Below are positions 8,399-18,272 of a stretch of 64,000 bases of DNA, one piece after another (positions within the stretch are counted from its first letter, which is position 1; each line of letters opens with the position of its first letter). The notes under the pieces were generated by a model. That model made no database searches. It was not told the DNA's origin and saw nothing but the letters and a program-made list of their open reading frames with translations. Source of the DNA: Herbinix hemicellulosilytica. GTDB taxonomy: Bacteria; Bacillota; Clostridia; Lachnospirales; Lachnospiraceae. The DNA is taken from positions 248,001 through 312,000 of the forward strand of contig NZ_CVTD020000015.1 in NCBI RefSeq assembly GCF_002904165.1, read 5' to 3'. The position numbers and the translations under genes were made by a program.

Positions 8399-9388
8399 TT
8401 AAAGAGCATTTCCTGCCCTTAACTGTTCTTCAATATGAGGAGTCAGAGTGTTTATTATGTCCTGAACGGTACCTGCCATTGTGCAGCCGGCAGCTTTAAT
8501 ATGTCCACCTCCGCCAAAATAATAGGCAATCTTGCTGACGTCCACAATACTGTTTGATCTTAAACTTACCTTATGTTCATTCTCATTGGTTTCATATATA
8601 AATATGGCCACTTCACAGCCTTTTGCGGTACGCAGCTGATCGATTATCCCGTTTAGGTCTCCAAAGCTTGCCCCGTAAAAATCGAGCACTTTACGCTCAA
8701 TACTTGATACGATCACCTTACCGCCCAAAAGAACCTGGCTTTCCATAAGGCATCTGCCCATTATCTGAAGCTGCATATAAGTCTTCTGGATAAAGGTTTC
8801 ATCGATCAGTCTGGTAAAATCTATACCTTTTCTGATAAGGCCTGCCGCAATCTCCATAGTTTTATCCGAGGTACTGCTGTTTTTAAACATACCGGTATCG
8901 TGGACTATACCTATATAAAGACTTTTGGCAATATCCTTTGTTATTCTGCTATTGTCCATCAGATTATATAAAACTTCACAGGTGGATGAAGCATCTGCCA
9001 CCACATGGTTTATATCGGCAAAGAAAACATTTGTAATATGGTGATCAATACAAATCCTTTTCTTTGCCGATTCAAAATACTTAATGGCAAAACCTAAGCG
9101 GTCGGGACTGCTGCTATCCAGAGAAATAAACACATCATATACCTCATCGTTATCACTGGTATGTCTTATGTGTTCCGTACCGGAAAGGATATTAAACTCC
9201 TCACCAAAAGGCTCGAGATATACATCAACACGCTCAAGTCCAAGCTCTTTTCGGCATTCATTCAAGTACATATACAATGCCGTACATGAGCCTATACAAT
9301 CTCCGTCCGGCCTGATATGGCCGGCTATTGCAACCTTTTTAGAATTTAACAATGCATCTTCGATATTTTTATTCGTAAAAATACTCAT
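8399..9388 (-). CDS. nrnA: Bifunctional oligoribonuclease / pAp phosphatase
   Basis: This is a 329-residue DHH/DHHA1 phosphoesterase. It degrades nanoRNAs to mononucleotides and dephosphorylates 3'-phosphoadenosine 5'-phosphate. Metal-binding motifs are present: GHIRPDGD (23-30), DSSSPDRLG, CIDHHITN and HDTGMFKNSSTS. The DHHA1 domain ends with FGGGGHIKAAGC. AAAGGA lies 7 nt before the ATG. Its place between rbfA and truB is usual in Clostridia, where it stands in the operon that also ends RNA processing genes. Confidence 0.95.
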   Translation of the reverse strand: MSIFTNKNIEDALLNSKKVAIAGHIRPDGDCIGSCTALYMYLNECRKELGLERVDVYLEPFGEEFNILSGTEHIRHTSDNDEVYDVFISLDSSSPDRLGFAIKYFESAKKRICIDHHITNVFFADINHVVADASSTCEVLYNLMDNSRITKDIAKSLYIGIVHDTGMFKNSSTSDKTMEIAAGLIRKGIDFTRLIDETFIQKTYMQLQIMGRCLMESQVLLGGKVIVSSIERKVLDFYGASFGDLNGIIDQLRTAKGCEVAIFIYETNENEHKVSLRSNSIVDVSKIAYYFGGGGHIKAAGCTMAGTVQDIINTLTPHIEEQLRAGNAL

Positions 9389-9475
9389 TTTAATATCCTT
9401 TCAGCCTGAAATACTTTTATCGGTAACGCATTTTAGTCAGTGTCATCTTTATATCTTTCTTTTGTCATGTAATTA

Positions 9476-9907
9476 TTATTCATCTTCCGCCACATCATCG
9501 TCCGCTATATCTTCATCTGTTTCATCAATGTCCACTTCTTTTGCATTCTGTGATGATTGAGCACTAACTTTATCAATTAATCTTGAAATATTAATACCAT
9601 ATTCAATGGAGTTGTCTATGATAAAGATAAGCTCCGGTGTATTACGTAAGTTTAAGTTTTTAGCCAGTTGGCCGCGCATGAAGGATGCCGCACTTTTAAG
9701 GCCCTGATAAGTATCGTTTTTGGCTTTCTCGTCACCCATAACGCTTATATATACTTTTGCAGTCTTTAAATCCGGAGCCACTTCCACATCAACCACTGAG
9801 GTCATCGGGTGAATCCTCGGATCTTTTATTTCCCTGCTGATTAAATTGCTCAGCTCTCTTTTTACCTCACCGTTTATTCTGGTGTTTTTGATGCTGTTCT
9901 TCCTCAT
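9476..9907 (-). CDS. rbfA: Ribosome-binding factor A
   Basis: RbfA is a KH-like 30S maturation factor that binds near the 16S 5' helix. The 143-residue product contains RINGEVKRELSNLISREIKDPRI, DVEVAPDLKTAKVYISVMG and FIIDNSIEYGINISRLID. It ends in a strongly acidic tail (IDETDEDIADDDVAEDE), longer than in many homologues. An ATG four codons upstream (9919) is also possible, but GGGTGA sits at better spacing before the ATG at 9907. No ylxP gene separates it from infB, unlike B. subtilis. Confidence 0.95.
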   Translation of the reverse strand: MRKNSIKNTRINGEVKRELSNLISREIKDPRIHPMTSVVDVEVAPDLKTAKVYISVMGDEKAKNDTYQGLKSAASFMRGQLAKNLNLRNTPELIFIIDNSIEYGINISRLIDKVSAQSSQNAKEVDIDETDEDIADDDVAEDE

Positions 9908-9955
9908 ACTATCACCCATACCTTTCTAACCAGTAGCTTATCCGGTATACCCATT

Positions 9956-12900
9956 TTATCTGGGTACCTCTGTTATAACATAGAATTCAACCTGGTCGCC
10001 AACTCTTATATCATTGTATCTTTCAAATACCAGTCCACATTCGTATCCGGCAGCAACTTCTTTTACGTCATCCTGGAATCTCTTTAAGGATGCCAGGCTG
10101 CCGTCATATACCAGAATGTTGTCTCTGTAAATACGGGCCTTGCTGCTTCTTGTGATCTTGCCGTCAAGAACGTAAGAACCGGCAATGGTACCGATACCGG
10201 ATGCTTTGAATGTCTGACGGACTTCGGCATGGCCGATAACCTGTTCCTCAAATACGGGATCAAGCAAGCCTTTGATAGCGGCTTCAACATCGTTAATGGC
10301 ATTGTATATAACCTTGTAAAGTTTTATCTCTACTTTCTCCTGTTCAGCTCTTTCTTTTGCAATATTGTCGGGTTTTACGTTAAATCCGATTATAATGGCG
10401 TTGGATGTACTTGCAAGAATGACGTCGGATTCGTTAATTGCGCCTACACCGCCATGGATTACCCGTACTGCAACCTCTTCATTGCTGAGCTTAACCAGGC
10501 TTTGCTTTAATGCCTCAACGGATCCCTGAACATCGGCCTTAATAATTAAGTTAAGGTCTTTAATATTACCGGCCTGAATCTGAGAGAACAAACCGTCCAG
10601 GGTTATCTTTGATTTAGTTTCAGCAACCAGTTTTTCCTTACTTTGAGCAATATATACTTCTGCTATATGTCTTGCTTCTTTTTCTGTGTCTGTTACTACA
10701 AATATCTCACCCACATCGGGAACGGAATTTAAACCCAATATCTCGACAGGTGTAGAAGGAGTTGCTTCTTTGACTTTTCTTCCGTTCTCATCTATCATGG
10801 CACGGACCTTACCGTATGAAGATCCGACGGCAATGTTATCCCCTACACGTAAAGTACCTTTCTGGACGAGGATGGTTGCCACAGGTCCTCTACCTTTATC
10901 AAGCTGTGCCTCAATAACCAGACCTCTTGCCTTGCGGTTGGGATTTGCTTTAAGCTCCTCAATTTCTGCCGTAAGCAAAATCATTTCAAGCAGCTGGTCT
11001 ATTCCTTCTTTGGTATGGGCCGATACGGGAACCATGATGGTATCTCCGCCCCAATCTTCGGCAATAAGATTATATTCGGTAAGTTCCTGTTTTACTCTTT
11101 CAATATTGGCACTGGGCTTATCGATTTTATTAATAGCCACAATTATCTGTACACCGGCTGCCTTTGCATGGCTGATAGCCTCAACTGTCTGAGGCATAAC
11201 ACCGTCATCGGCTGCAACTACCAGAATCGCAATATCGGTTGCCTGAGCTCCTCTCATACGCATGGATGTAAATGCCTCATGACCGGGAGTATCAAGGAAA
11301 GTAATTTTTTCTCCGTTAATCTCAACCGTGTAGGCACCGATATGCTGAGTAATTCCTCCTGCTTCCTTTGCTGTCACATTGGTTTGTCTTATGGCATCAA
11401 GAAGGGATGTTTTACCGTGGTCAACGTGGCCCATAACACAAACTACCGGAGGTCGTTTTACCAAAGTGGAAGGATCGTCCTCCTGGTCTTTAAGAAGTTC
11501 TTCCAATTCATTAACCTTTACTTCTTTTTCCGCTATAATGTCATACTCTAAGGCAATCTCCTCGGCTTCTTCAAAGGTTATTTCCTGATTGATGGTAACA
11601 ACCTTTCCTTCCAGGAATAACTTCTTAATCAAAGCCGAACTGGGTACTTTCATTTTTTCGGCCAGTTCTTTGATAGTCACTACCTCAGGTAAAGAAATAA
11701 CTTTGATTTCTTCTTTCTTTTCTTCTACCGGCTTAGGTTTAATGAATTGTCCCTTCTTAATTTTATTTAAAATAATATCCTCTTCATCAAATTGTGGCCC
11801 TTTTTCCCTGTACTTATCTTTGACGTTTCTGTCCCTGTTTTTCTTGCTACTGAAGTCGTTTCTTTCAGCTACTTTTTGATCCAGCATCTGTTGGTCAAAA
11901 TCCTTTCTGTCATTTGTTCTTCCTGAACTTGATCCTTTTATATTATTTGTACCTTTTTGCATATTTTCGTCTTTAGAATATTTTTGATAATCTTTTCCTT
12001 GACCTTTCTGCTGTCCCTGCGGCTTATCCGCTTTTGAATGGACAGAAGTTTTTTGCTCATCCTTATAGGGCTTTTGATTCTTGGATGTACCCGGCTGCCC
12101 CTTCGGTTGTTGTGCCTGTTGTTTAGCATGACCTGATTGCTGGCTTCTTGACTGATTTGCTCCAGATGCTTTTGCCGAAGTTTGACCGGATTGCTTTTGA
12201 GCAGGCTGTCCTTGGGAAGCCCCTACAGGCGCCTGACCTTTTTGCTGCTGGTTTTGGGCCTGGCCTTTTTGAGTCTGATCTTTTTGAGCCTGAACTTTCT
12301 GTGCCTGGCCTTTTTGAGCCTGATTCTTTTGCTGTTGGGTTTTTTGTGCCTTATTTTGCTGCCCGGCTATATTTGCATTATTTGCAGCCCCTGCAGAGCC
12401 GTTTGTATTGCCCGAAGTACTTGCAGCAGCTGCTAAAGTACTTGTCGTATTATTTGAAACCGCAGAACCTGCGGTACCGGCAGCATTAGTTATATTATCG
12501 GTACCTGAAGTACTTGCGTTGCCGGCAGTATTTGAGGTACCGGATACACTTGCATTGTTTGCAACATTAGCCGAACTTACAGCAGCTTCCTGCTGTGTTT
12601 TTGCCGCAGCCGTCGTCTGCGGTCTTGCTGGAACGTTAGGCCTTACCCCCACTGCAGGACTTCCCTGGGAAGCAACCGGTATTCCCTGTCCTCTGGCTCC
12701 GGGCCCTTGCGACCTTGCAGGACTGACCGCCTGAGGTCTTGCCGGAACATTAGGTCTTACACCTGAAGTTAAGGGTTGAACCGGTATTCCCTGTCTTGTC
12801 TGCATGGGTCTTTGACCTGCAACTTCCATATGGGCGGCATTACCTTGTGCTTCTTTCGCTAGTGACAGCTCCTGACCTAATTCACTTTTATGACTTGCAG

Positions 12901-13120
12901 TACGCACCACGTTATCTGCAGGAGGTTCGGAAGTTTTGGTTACCGAAGAAATAAAATGCTCCTTAACAGCCTTCACTTCATGGTCCTCAAGATTACTGCT
13001 GTGAGTTTTCTTAACCCCCAGGCTCTGTTCAAGAAAGTTCAATATATCTTTACTCTCGATATTACCATGAGTTTCTTCATTTATTAAATTTTTTAATTCA
13101 AATACTCTCATTTTCGCCAT
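9956..13120 (-). CDS. infB: Translation initiation factor IF-2
   Basis: IF-2 is the GTPase that places fMet-tRNA on the 30S subunit. The protein has 1054 residues from the ATG at 13120, which has GGAGGT 7 nt upstream and gives [10 protein letters not shown]; a GTG at 13144 would extend it by eight residues but lacks a ribosome binding site. A short IF2_N domain is followed by a very long low-complexity region (about 55-440) rich in Q, K, G, A, S and N, with QKGQAQ-type repeats. A second IF2_N domain comes next. The G domain starts near residue 563 ([23 protein letters not shown]), followed by domains II to IV ending [15 protein letters not shown]. Confidence 0.97.
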   Translation of the reverse strand: MAKMRVFELKNLINEETHGNIESKDILNFLEQSLGVKKTHSSNLEDHEVKAVKEHFISSVTKTSEPPADNVVRTASHKSELGQELSLAKEAQGNAAHMEVAGQRPMQTRQGIPVQPLTSGVRPNVPARPQAVSPARSQGPGARGQGIPVASQGSPAVGVRPNVPARPQTTAAAKTQQEAAVSSANVANNASVSGTSNTAGNASTSGTDNITNAAGTAGSAVSNNTTSTLAAAASTSGNTNGSAGAANNANIAGQQNKAQKTQQQKNQAQKGQAQKVQAQKDQTQKGQAQNQQQKGQAPVGASQGQPAQKQSGQTSAKASGANQSRSQQSGHAKQQAQQPKGQPGTSKNQKPYKDEQKTSVHSKADKPQGQQKGQGKDYQKYSKDENMQKGTNNIKGSSSGRTNDRKDFDQQMLDQKVAERNDFSSKKNRDRNVKDKYREKGPQFDEEDIILNKIKKGQFIKPKPVEEKKEEIKVISLPEVVTIKELAEKMKVPSSALIKKLFLEGKVVTINQEITFEEAEEIALEYDIIAEKEVKVNELEELLKDQEDDPSTLVKRPPVVCVMGHVDHGKTSLLDAIRQTNVTAKEAGGITQHIGAYTVEINGEKITFLDTPGHEAFTSMRMRGAQATDIAILVVAADDGVMPQTVEAISHAKAAGVQIIVAINKIDKPSANIERVKQELTEYNLIAEDWGGDTIMVPVSAHTKEGIDQLLEMILLTAEIEELKANPNRKARGLVIEAQLDKGRGPVATILVQKGTLRVGDNIAVGSSYGKVRAMIDENGRKVKEATPSTPVEILGLNSVPDVGEIFVVTDTEKEARHIAEVYIAQSKEKLVAETKSKITLDGLFSQIQAGNIKDLNLIIKADVQGSVEALKQSLVKLSNEEVAVRVIHGGVGAINESDVILASTSNAIIIGFNVKPDNIAKERAEQEKVEIKLYKVIYNAINDVEAAIKGLLDPVFEEQVIGHAEVRQTFKASGIGTIAGSYVLDGKITRSSKARIYRDNILVYDGSLASLKRFQDDVKEVAAGYECGLVFERYNDIRVGDQVEFYVITEVPR

Positions 13121-13143
13121 ACTTACTACCTCCGTTAATCTCA

Positions 13144-13458
13144 CTACATCTTTTTAAGTTCCTTCTCAATCGCGTCTGCCAAGCCTTTATCAAGTACTGC
13201 CAAAGAAGCACGAAATTCCTTTCCCATTGCGTGACCTAGATCATCTTTGGTTCCGAAAAAATATATAGGAACACTATAATAAATGCACATGTCTCTAAAT
13301 CTTTTCTTGGTATTGTCAGATGCATCTTCAGCTACTATGACTAAGGCTGCCTTGTATTCTTTCACCGCCTTTTCAGTTAGAAATTCACCGCTTACTATGT
13401 TGTTGGATTTTGTAGCAATGCCTAACAGGCTAAGTACTTTTCTTTGTGTCGGATTCAA
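13144..13458 (-). CDS. ylxQ: L7Ae-family ribosomal protein (YlxQ-like)
   Basis: This small RNA-binding protein has an L7Ae/L30e/S12e fold and probably binds kink-turns. It contains [20 protein letters not shown], the core [17 protein letters not shown] and the [25 protein letters not shown] segment. I place the start at TTG 13458 (104 residues), 10 nt after AAAAGGAG. A longer frame opens at 13488 but its start has no ribosome binding site and its extra residues are unlike the family. The gene overlaps ylxR by 29 nt, suggesting translational coupling. Confidence 0.9.
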   Translation of the reverse strand: MNPTQRKVLSLLGIATKSNNIVSGEFLTEKAVKEYKAALVIVAEDASDNTKKRFRDMCIYYSVPIYFFGTKDDLGHAMGKEFRASLAVLDKGLADAIEKELKKM

Positions 13459-13717
13459 GTGATACCAACTCCTTTTCCAGGTTGGCAAGCAATTCTTTGG
13501 GTATCTCCACCTTTAGTGATCGTTCCAAACCCTTTGACTTTATTGCTTTCTTCAAACAATCGACCGAACAGCATATATATGCTCCCCTGCCGTTTTTCTT
13601 TCCGGTAGTATCAACAATAATGTCTTCTTCGGGAGTTCTCAATATGCGGATCAGTTCTTTCTTTGGCTTAGATACACCGCATCCTGTGCATAATCTCATC
13701 GGTATTTTCTTTGCCAC
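13430..13717 (-). CDS. ylxR: YlxR family RNA-binding protein (DUF448; RnpM-type)
   Basis: The 95-residue protein carries the hallmark RLCTGCGVSKPKKELIRILR and GRGAYICCSVDCLKKAIK. In B. subtilis this protein has been described as a modulator of RNase P; the role here is by homology. The start is GTG, since no in-frame ATG gives the conserved N-terminus (AKKIPMRLCTGC). It follows nusA by 14 nt and overlaps ylxQ, in the standard order nusA-ylxR-ylxQ-infB. Confidence 0.93.
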   Translation of the reverse strand: MAKKIPMRLCTGCGVSKPKKELIRILRTPEEDIIVDTTGKKNGRGAYICCSVDCLKKAIKSKGLERSLKVEIPKELLANLEKELVSLESDTKKST

Positions 13718-13731
13718 TATCTATCACATCC

Positions 13732-14778
13732 TTAATTTCCCATAACCTGGGATTCGCTCTTAATATCGATCTTATATCCCGTAAGTTTTGCAGCCAGTCT
13801 GGCATTCTGTCCTTCTTTACCGATAGCCAAGGAAAGCTGATAATCGGGAACGATAACCCTTGCACTTTTTTCTTCTTCATTAACATGAACGGATACTACC
13901 TTGGCAGGGCTTAAGGCATTCTCTATAAGCTTAGCCGGATCGTCACTCCAATTTATAATATCAATTTTCTCATCTCTCAGTTCATAAACAATGGCATTTA
14001 CCCTTGCTCCGTTAACACCTACACAGGCTCCGACCGCATCTACATTGGGATCATTGCTCCATACGGCTATTTTAGTCCTGGAACCGGCTTCACGGGCAAT
14101 AGCTTTAATCTCCACAGTACCGTCCTGAATTTCTGCAACTTCCGCTTCAAATAAACGCTTAACCAGTTCGGGGTGAGTCCTGGAAACCAAAATACGAGGT
14201 CCCTTCGGTGTGTCCTTAACTTCAAGGACATACAGCTTGATACGTTCCGTAGGATGGAAAACCTCACCCTTAACCTGTTCATTTTCATTAAGCATAGCAT
14301 CAACTTTTCCAAGATTTATGCTTATATTATTGCCTACATACCGTTGCACGATACCGGTTACGATATCTCTTTCCTTTGTTACATACTGTTCATACAGAAC
14401 TTTTCTTTCTTCTTCACGAATCTTTTGAACGACAACCTGTTTTGCTTTCTGCGCCGCAATCCTGCCGAAATTCTTCGGAGTCACTTCAATATTTACTGTA
14501 TCTCCGACGTTAAGAGTGACATCCTTCTTTCTTGCCTCTGCCAGGCTGATTTGCGTAACGGGGTCTGTAACTTGTTCTACAACTTGTTTCATGGCATAAA
14601 CATTTACCACACCGGTTTCACGGTCAATATTAACTTTAATATTATCTGCTCTGCCAAAATTATTTTTGCATGCTGCAACCAGCGAATTCTCAAGGGCTTC
14701 CAAAATAACTTCCTTTTTAATATCCTTTTCTTTCTCAAGCTGGTTCAGTGCTTCAATCAGTTCCCTGTTCGCATCCAT
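13732..14778 (-). CDS. nusA: Transcription termination/antitermination protein NusA
   Basis: NusA binds RNA polymerase and nascent RNA to control pausing and termination. The 348-residue form is the Gram-positive type, which lacks the C-terminal acidic repeats of E. coli NusA. Domains: N-terminal polymerase-binding domain (about 1-130), S1 (about 135-200, GIVQRYVGNNISINLG), then two KH domains (DAVGACVGVNGARVNAI and LAIGKEGQNARLAAKLTG). GGGAG lies 10 nt before the ATG. The gap to rimP is 40 nt. Confidence 0.97.
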   Translation of the reverse strand: MDANRELIEALNQLEKEKDIKKEVILEALENSLVAACKNNFGRADNIKVNIDRETGVVNVYAMKQVVEQVTDPVTQISLAEARKKDVTLNVGDTVNIEVTPKNFGRIAAQKAKQVVVQKIREEERKVLYEQYVTKERDIVTGIVQRYVGNNISINLGKVDAMLNENEQVKGEVFHPTERIKLYVLEVKDTPKGPRILVSRTHPELVKRLFEAEVAEIQDGTVEIKAIAREAGSRTKIAVWSNDPNVDAVGACVGVNGARVNAIVYELRDEKIDIINWSDDPAKLIENALSPAKVVSVHVNEEEKSARVIVPDYQLSLAIGKEGQNARLAAKLTGYKIDIKSESQVMGN

Positions 14779-14818
14779 TTTCAGACTTCTCCCTTCATAT
14801 TATAAAGCAATTATATAT

Positions 14819-15286
14819 TTAAAAATCAATAGTCAGACGGACCACAGCAATATCTTTTCTCGGAATTTCCATTTCAGTCTGATCGTCAATCTGAATTTTA
14901 ATAACATTGGCATCATAACCTTTTAAGATGCCCACCCATTCCTTTTTCTTGTCAATAGGCTTATAGAGCTTAATTTCTACTTCCTCACCGATGCTTTTAT
15001 CAAAATGTTTATCTTTTTTAAGCTGTCTTCCGAGTCCCGGTGAGCTTACTTCAAGCACATATGAATCGGGTATAAAATCTTCTTCGTCGAGCAAATCGCT
15101 AAGCTTCCTGCTCACCAACTCACAATCGTCAATGGTTATGCCGCCTTCCTTGTCAATATAGACTCGCAGATACCAGTTGCCGCCTTCTTTGACATATTCC
15201 ACATCATACAATGTAAAATTGTTTTCTGCCAAGATAGGCTCCAGTAATTTTTCTGTTTTTTTCTCGTATACTTCGCGGTTTGCCAA
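14819..15286 (-). CDS. rimP: Ribosome maturation factor RimP
   Basis: The 155-residue 30S assembly factor has an N-terminal alpha/beta domain (FTLYDVEYVKEGGNWYLRVYIDKEGGITIDDCE, then YVLEVSSPGLGRQLK) and a C-terminal SH3-like domain. The start is TTG at 15286; the nearby ATG at 15291 is in another frame and would give an unrelated short product. It is the first gene of the nusA-infB operon, preceded by a clear promoter and a stable hairpin in the leader. Confidence 0.95.
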   Translation of the reverse strand: MANREVYEKKTEKLLEPILAENNFTLYDVEYVKEGGNWYLRVYIDKEGGITIDDCELVSRKLSDLLDEEDFIPDSYVLEVSSPGLGRQLKKDKHFDKSIGEEVEIKLYKPIDKKKEWVGILKGYDANVIKIQIDDQTEMEIPRKDIAVVRLTIDF

Positions 15287-15374
15287 CTCATTCCCTGCCT
15301 TTCAAAAATCAGATTATTTATTGTATAAAAATAATCATCCTTCTTATAGAAATTACCTTGTTTACAAAATACAA

Positions 15375-15394
15375 GAGTGGACTTGCGTCCACTC
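15375..15394 (-). promoter_or_regulatory. GNRA-capped hairpin in the rimP leader
   Basis: A perfect 8-bp stem, GAGTGGAC/GTCCACTC, closes a GCAA tetraloop on the minus strand. It is followed by TTGTATTTTG, a loose U-rich stretch. It lies about 30 nt after the promoter and 90 nt before rimP, so it could act as an attenuator or an mRNA 5' stabiliser. Confidence 0.6.
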
Positions 15395-15425
15395 CCAATT
15401 AGTCTTACCATTTAGTACTGTTGAT

Positions 15426-15454
15426 ATTATAACAAACAAAGCCAATATTTGCAA
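15426..15454 (-). promoter_or_regulatory. Promoter of the rimP-nusA-infB operon
   Basis: -35 TTGCAA (15449-15454), 17-nt spacer, perfect -10 TATAAT (15426-15431). Confidence 0.85.
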
Positions 15455-15504
15455 GTGTTATTTTATTTATATTTAAACATCTTAACCTTGCCAAATCTTT
15501 GATT

Positions 15505-16275
15505 TTAATAAAACTGATTATAGGAATTCATCTGGCTTAAAAATTCTTTTGTCCTTTGGTTTACAGAATTGCCAAAAATTTCTTGAGGTGTTCCCTGCTC
15601 AACAATAAATCCCTTATCCATAAATATAACCCGGTCTGATACTTCTTTTGCAAATGCCATCTCATGGGTTACTATAACCATTGTCATCTTTTCCTTGGCT
15701 AAATTCTTTATAACCTTAAGAATTTCTCCCGTAAGTTCCGGATCCAATGCAGAAGTCGGCTCATCAAAGAAAAGGATTTTGGGATTTAAGGCCAAGGCCC
15801 TGGCTATGGCTATTCTTTGCTGCTGCCCACCGGAAAGTTCGCAAGGATACGCATGGGATTTGTCAGCCAGGTTCATCTTATAAAGAAGCTCCATGGCAAT
15901 CTTTGTGGCTTCATCTTTGCTTCTTTTAAGAACAACAATTTGTGGATCAATTATATTTTTCAAAACCGAATAATGGGGAAAGAGATTAAAATTCTGAAAC
16001 ACCAGACCAACTTTTAGCTGGATTTCGTGCAAAGTATTTGTATCGGCATAAACTGTTTTTCCGTCTTTTGTATCAACCATAACCTTGCCGTCAATCTCTA
16101 TCTTTCCGCTGTCCACTCTTTCAAGCTGTGTAAGACAGCGAAGCAAAGTGGATTTGCCAGACCCTGAGGGTCCTATTATAGAAACCACTTCCCCCTCTTT
16201 AACTTCCAGAGATATATTTTCAAGCACATTTACATCATCAAATTTCTTTTTTATATTATAAGCCTTAACAAGCAT
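15505..16275 (-). CDS. Amino acid ABC transporter, ATP-binding protein (PAAT family)
   Basis: The 256-residue ATPase energises uptake of polar amino acids with the neighbouring permease and binding protein. Walker A is GPSGSGKST (35-43), the Q-loop is FQNFNLFPH, the signature LSGGQQQR, Walker [13 protein letters not shown], and the switch histidine lies in VTHEM. The closest family style is GlnQ/HisP/TcyC. GGAGG lies 6 nt before the ATG. It follows the permease by 36 nt and is last in the unit, just upstream of the rimP promoter. Confidence 0.94.
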   Translation of the reverse strand: MLVKAYNIKKKFDDVNVLENISLEVKEGEVVSIIGPSGSGKSTLLRCLTQLERVDSGKIEIDGKVMVDTKDGKTVYADTNTLHEIQLKVGLVFQNFNLFPHYSVLKNIIDPQIVVLKRSKDEATKIAMELLYKMNLADKSHAYPCELSGGQQQRIAIARALALNPKILFFDEPTSALDPELTGEILKVIKNLAKEKMTMVIVTHEMAFAKEVSDRVIFMDKGFIVEQGTPQEIFGNSVNQRTKEFLSQMNSYNQFY

Positions 16276-16311
16276 TTATATCCTCCGAAAAAATAAATAA
16301 TAACAGCAGCC

Positions 16312-16971
16312 TTATATTTTATAATAATCAAATTTCTTTTCTATTAACTTAAAGGCAAACTCAACCGCCGTATTCATAACCAGATAAAATAAGGCGGCTA
16401 TCATTACAGGTATTGCCGAAAAGTATTTTGACCCTGCCTTGGATGCCACATCGAATATTTCACTTACCGAAATTACCTGGGCCAGGGCGGTATCTTTAAC
16501 CAAAGTCATAAACTCATTGCCGGTAGCCGGAATAACATTTTTAACAACCTGTGGGAGAATAATCCTCATAAACGTCTGAAGTCTGCTGTAGCCCAGCACT
16601 TTTGCCGCTTCGTACTGGCCTTTCGGTATCGCAGCAATACCTCCTCTGAAAATTTCACCAAAATATGCCGCATAGTTTATTACAAATGCTACTATGCAGG
16701 CCGTAAACCGTTCAAAGCCCTTACCGAATATGTAAAACGGACCGTACATGAAAAAGAACAGCTGTAACATAAGGGGTGTACCCCGGAATATAAGCTGGTA
16801 TATCCTTGTGGGCAGGCTGATTATCTTAAAACGGCTTCTTCTTGCCAGGGCAACCAGAAAACCTAAGGGTACAGAAAACAATATGGTAAGAAAAAAAATC
16901 TTTAGTACAGTACCTGTTGCGGCAAACATATTTTTTAATATTAAATCTATAGGTATATTATCGATTTTCAT
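16312..16971 (-). CDS. Amino acid ABC transporter, permease (HisM/GlnP family)
   Basis: This is a 219-residue membrane protein with about five transmembrane segments. The ATPase-contacting EAA loop is GQYEAAKVLGYSRLQTFMRIILPQ-like, at about residues 118-140. Only one permease gene is present, so the complex probably contains a homodimer. AAAGG lies 9 nt before the ATG. The gene has its own promoter, which carries the same element as the binding-protein promoter. Confidence 0.93.
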   Translation of the reverse strand: MKIDNIPIDLILKNMFAATGTVLKIFFLTILFSVPLGFLVALARRSRFKIISLPTRIYQLIFRGTPLMLQLFFFMYGPFYIFGKGFERFTACIVAFVINYAAYFGEIFRGGIAAIPKGQYEAAKVLGYSRLQTFMRIILPQVVKNVIPATGNEFMTLVKDTALAQVISVSEIFDVASKAGSKYFSAIPVMIAALFYLVMNTAVEFAFKLIEKKFDYYKI

Positions 16972-16993
16972 AGCAGGTAACCTTTCTTTTTAA

Positions 16994-17036
16994 ATTAGCA
17001 CTTTACCATATTACCATAATGATGTGCCATTTTCAA
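16994..17036 (-). promoter_or_regulatory. Promoter and shared element of the permease-ATPase unit
   Basis: -35 TTGAAA (17031-17036), 17-nt spacer, -10 TAATAT (17008-17013). The plus-strand string attagcactttaccata (16994-17010) covers the start-proximal region and recurs exactly at 18273-18289 in the binding-protein promoter, at the same position relative to the -10. It is a candidate operator for a common regulator. Confidence 0.7.
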
Positions 17037-17196
17037 TCTTATTTTAATTCCTTTATTTTCTAAATTTTTTATTAACATTAAATACAATATATTGACAAAA
17101 TATATAAAATACATCATACTATATATATCCCCATATATTGAAACTTTTCGACATTAATTATCGCTGACACTTTTAATCTCGAAATTTTCTCACATT

Positions 17197-17262
17197 AGTA
17201 AGAAGGTTTCACCACACCATATGTACTTATGTACTTCAAGGTATGTGTGAAACCTTCTTACT
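17197..17262 (-). other. Long stem-loop downstream of the binding-protein gene
   Basis: A perfect 16-bp stem (17197-17212 with 17247-17262) is extended by partial pairing inside. It starts about 60 nt after the binding-protein stop. No U-run follows on either strand, which argues against a classic terminator and for an mRNA 3' stabilising structure. The rest of 16972-17323 holds the permease promoter and no gene. Confidence 0.65.
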
Positions 17263-17323
17263 TTAGATTGCTTTACAAAATAATTGGTTATCGGAAGGAT
17301 GTTTTATCGCTTAATATATACTT

Positions 17324-18232
17324 CTATTCAATAATTGTTATATCTGACCCGAACCATTTTGTAGAAATTCTTTCTACGGTTCCGTCTGCCTTCAGTTCTC
17401 TTAATGCATTATTAATAGCCTCTGCCAGGGCTTCTTCACCTTTTCTGAAACCGATCGCATATTTTTCAGCAACCAAGGTGTCTTTCAGAACAACAAAATC
17501 TTTGCCTGCTTCATTAATCATATAAGCTGCAACTACTGAATCCATAAGAACCGCATCGGAATTGCCGGTCTCAAGGTCCATAAGTGCAGTTACATAATCT
17601 TTAAAGCTGGAATTGATTTCTCCGAGAGATTCCCTGAACTCTGAATTTTCTTCCATATATAAAGCTTCTTCGGCAGATGATCTGCCCTGGACCGCAAGCC
17701 TCTTTCCCGCCATATCTTCTTTGGTATTTATGCCGCTGTCTTTTTTAACAACTATCGCAATGGCATTTTCCATATACGGTATAGATAAGGTCAGGCTTTC
17801 CATTCTTTCTGGCGTAACAGAAAAACCGTTCCAGATACAGTCAATATTTTTGGTATTTAACTCATGTTCTTTAGCCTCCCAGTCAATCGGCTGCAATACC
17901 AGCTCAACCCCGAGCTTTTCACATACGGCTTTGGCCATATCTATGTCAAAACCTACGATTTCACCTGAATCATCCCGAAATCCCATCGGAGGAAAAGCAT
18001 CATCAAGCCCCAGTATCAGCTTGCCCCTGCTTTTTATATACTCCAATGAGTTATCACTTTGATCTTCCCCCTGCTTCTTTAGATCCTCGTCTTGCCCCTG
18101 TTCTTGATTATTATTATTGGCCGTATCTTCTACCACCTGATCCGATGTCGTATTCTTTTCTTTTTTTGCACAGGCAGCAAAAGCGATTGCCAGTAAAATT
18201 GCTGTCATAAAAATAAATAACCTTTTTTTCAT
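17324..18232 (-). CDS. Amino acid ABC transporter substrate-binding lipoprotein
   Basis: The 302-residue protein has a lipoprotein signal (lipobox FAAC, lipidated Cys at 21) and then an acidic, N/Q-rich linker. The mature family-3 binding domain follows (about 65-300): LILGLDDAFPPMGFRDDSGEIVGFDIDMAKAVCEKLG is the typical ligand-site start, and LAVQGRSSAEEALY and FRKGEEALAEAINNALRELK follow. It captures an amino acid outside the membrane for the adjacent permease. The ligand is not predictable with confidence. GGAGG lies upstream. It is transcribed from its own promoter and followed by a long stem-loop. Confidence 0.93.
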   Translation of the reverse strand: MKKRLFIFMTAILLAIAFAACAKKEKNTTSDQVVEDTANNNNQEQGQDEDLKKQGEDQSDNSLEYIKSRGKLILGLDDAFPPMGFRDDSGEIVGFDIDMAKAVCEKLGVELVLQPIDWEAKEHELNTKNIDCIWNGFSVTPERMESLTLSIPYMENAIAIVVKKDSGINTKEDMAGKRLAVQGRSSAEEALYMEENSEFRESLGEINSSFKDYVTALMDLETGNSDAVLMDSVVAAYMINEAGKDFVVLKDTLVAEKYAIGFRKGEEALAEAINNALRELKADGTVERISTKWFGSDITIIE

Positions 18233-18272
18233 AACTTTCCTCCCTATATACTTGCATTAAGCATTTTAGTTT

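Noticed and set aside
12148-12489. Leucine-rich plus-strand ORFs opposite the IF2 linker
   Set aside because: They are by-products of the repetitive Q/K/G codons on the other strand.
13120-13144. IF2 start at GTG 13144
   Set aside because: GGAGGT lies 7 nt before ATG 13120 and the resulting N-terminus fits the family.
14173-14805. 210-codon plus-strand ORF opposite nusA
   Set aside because: It is the antisense shadow of an intact nusA, with low-complexity I/F/N content and no ribosome binding site.
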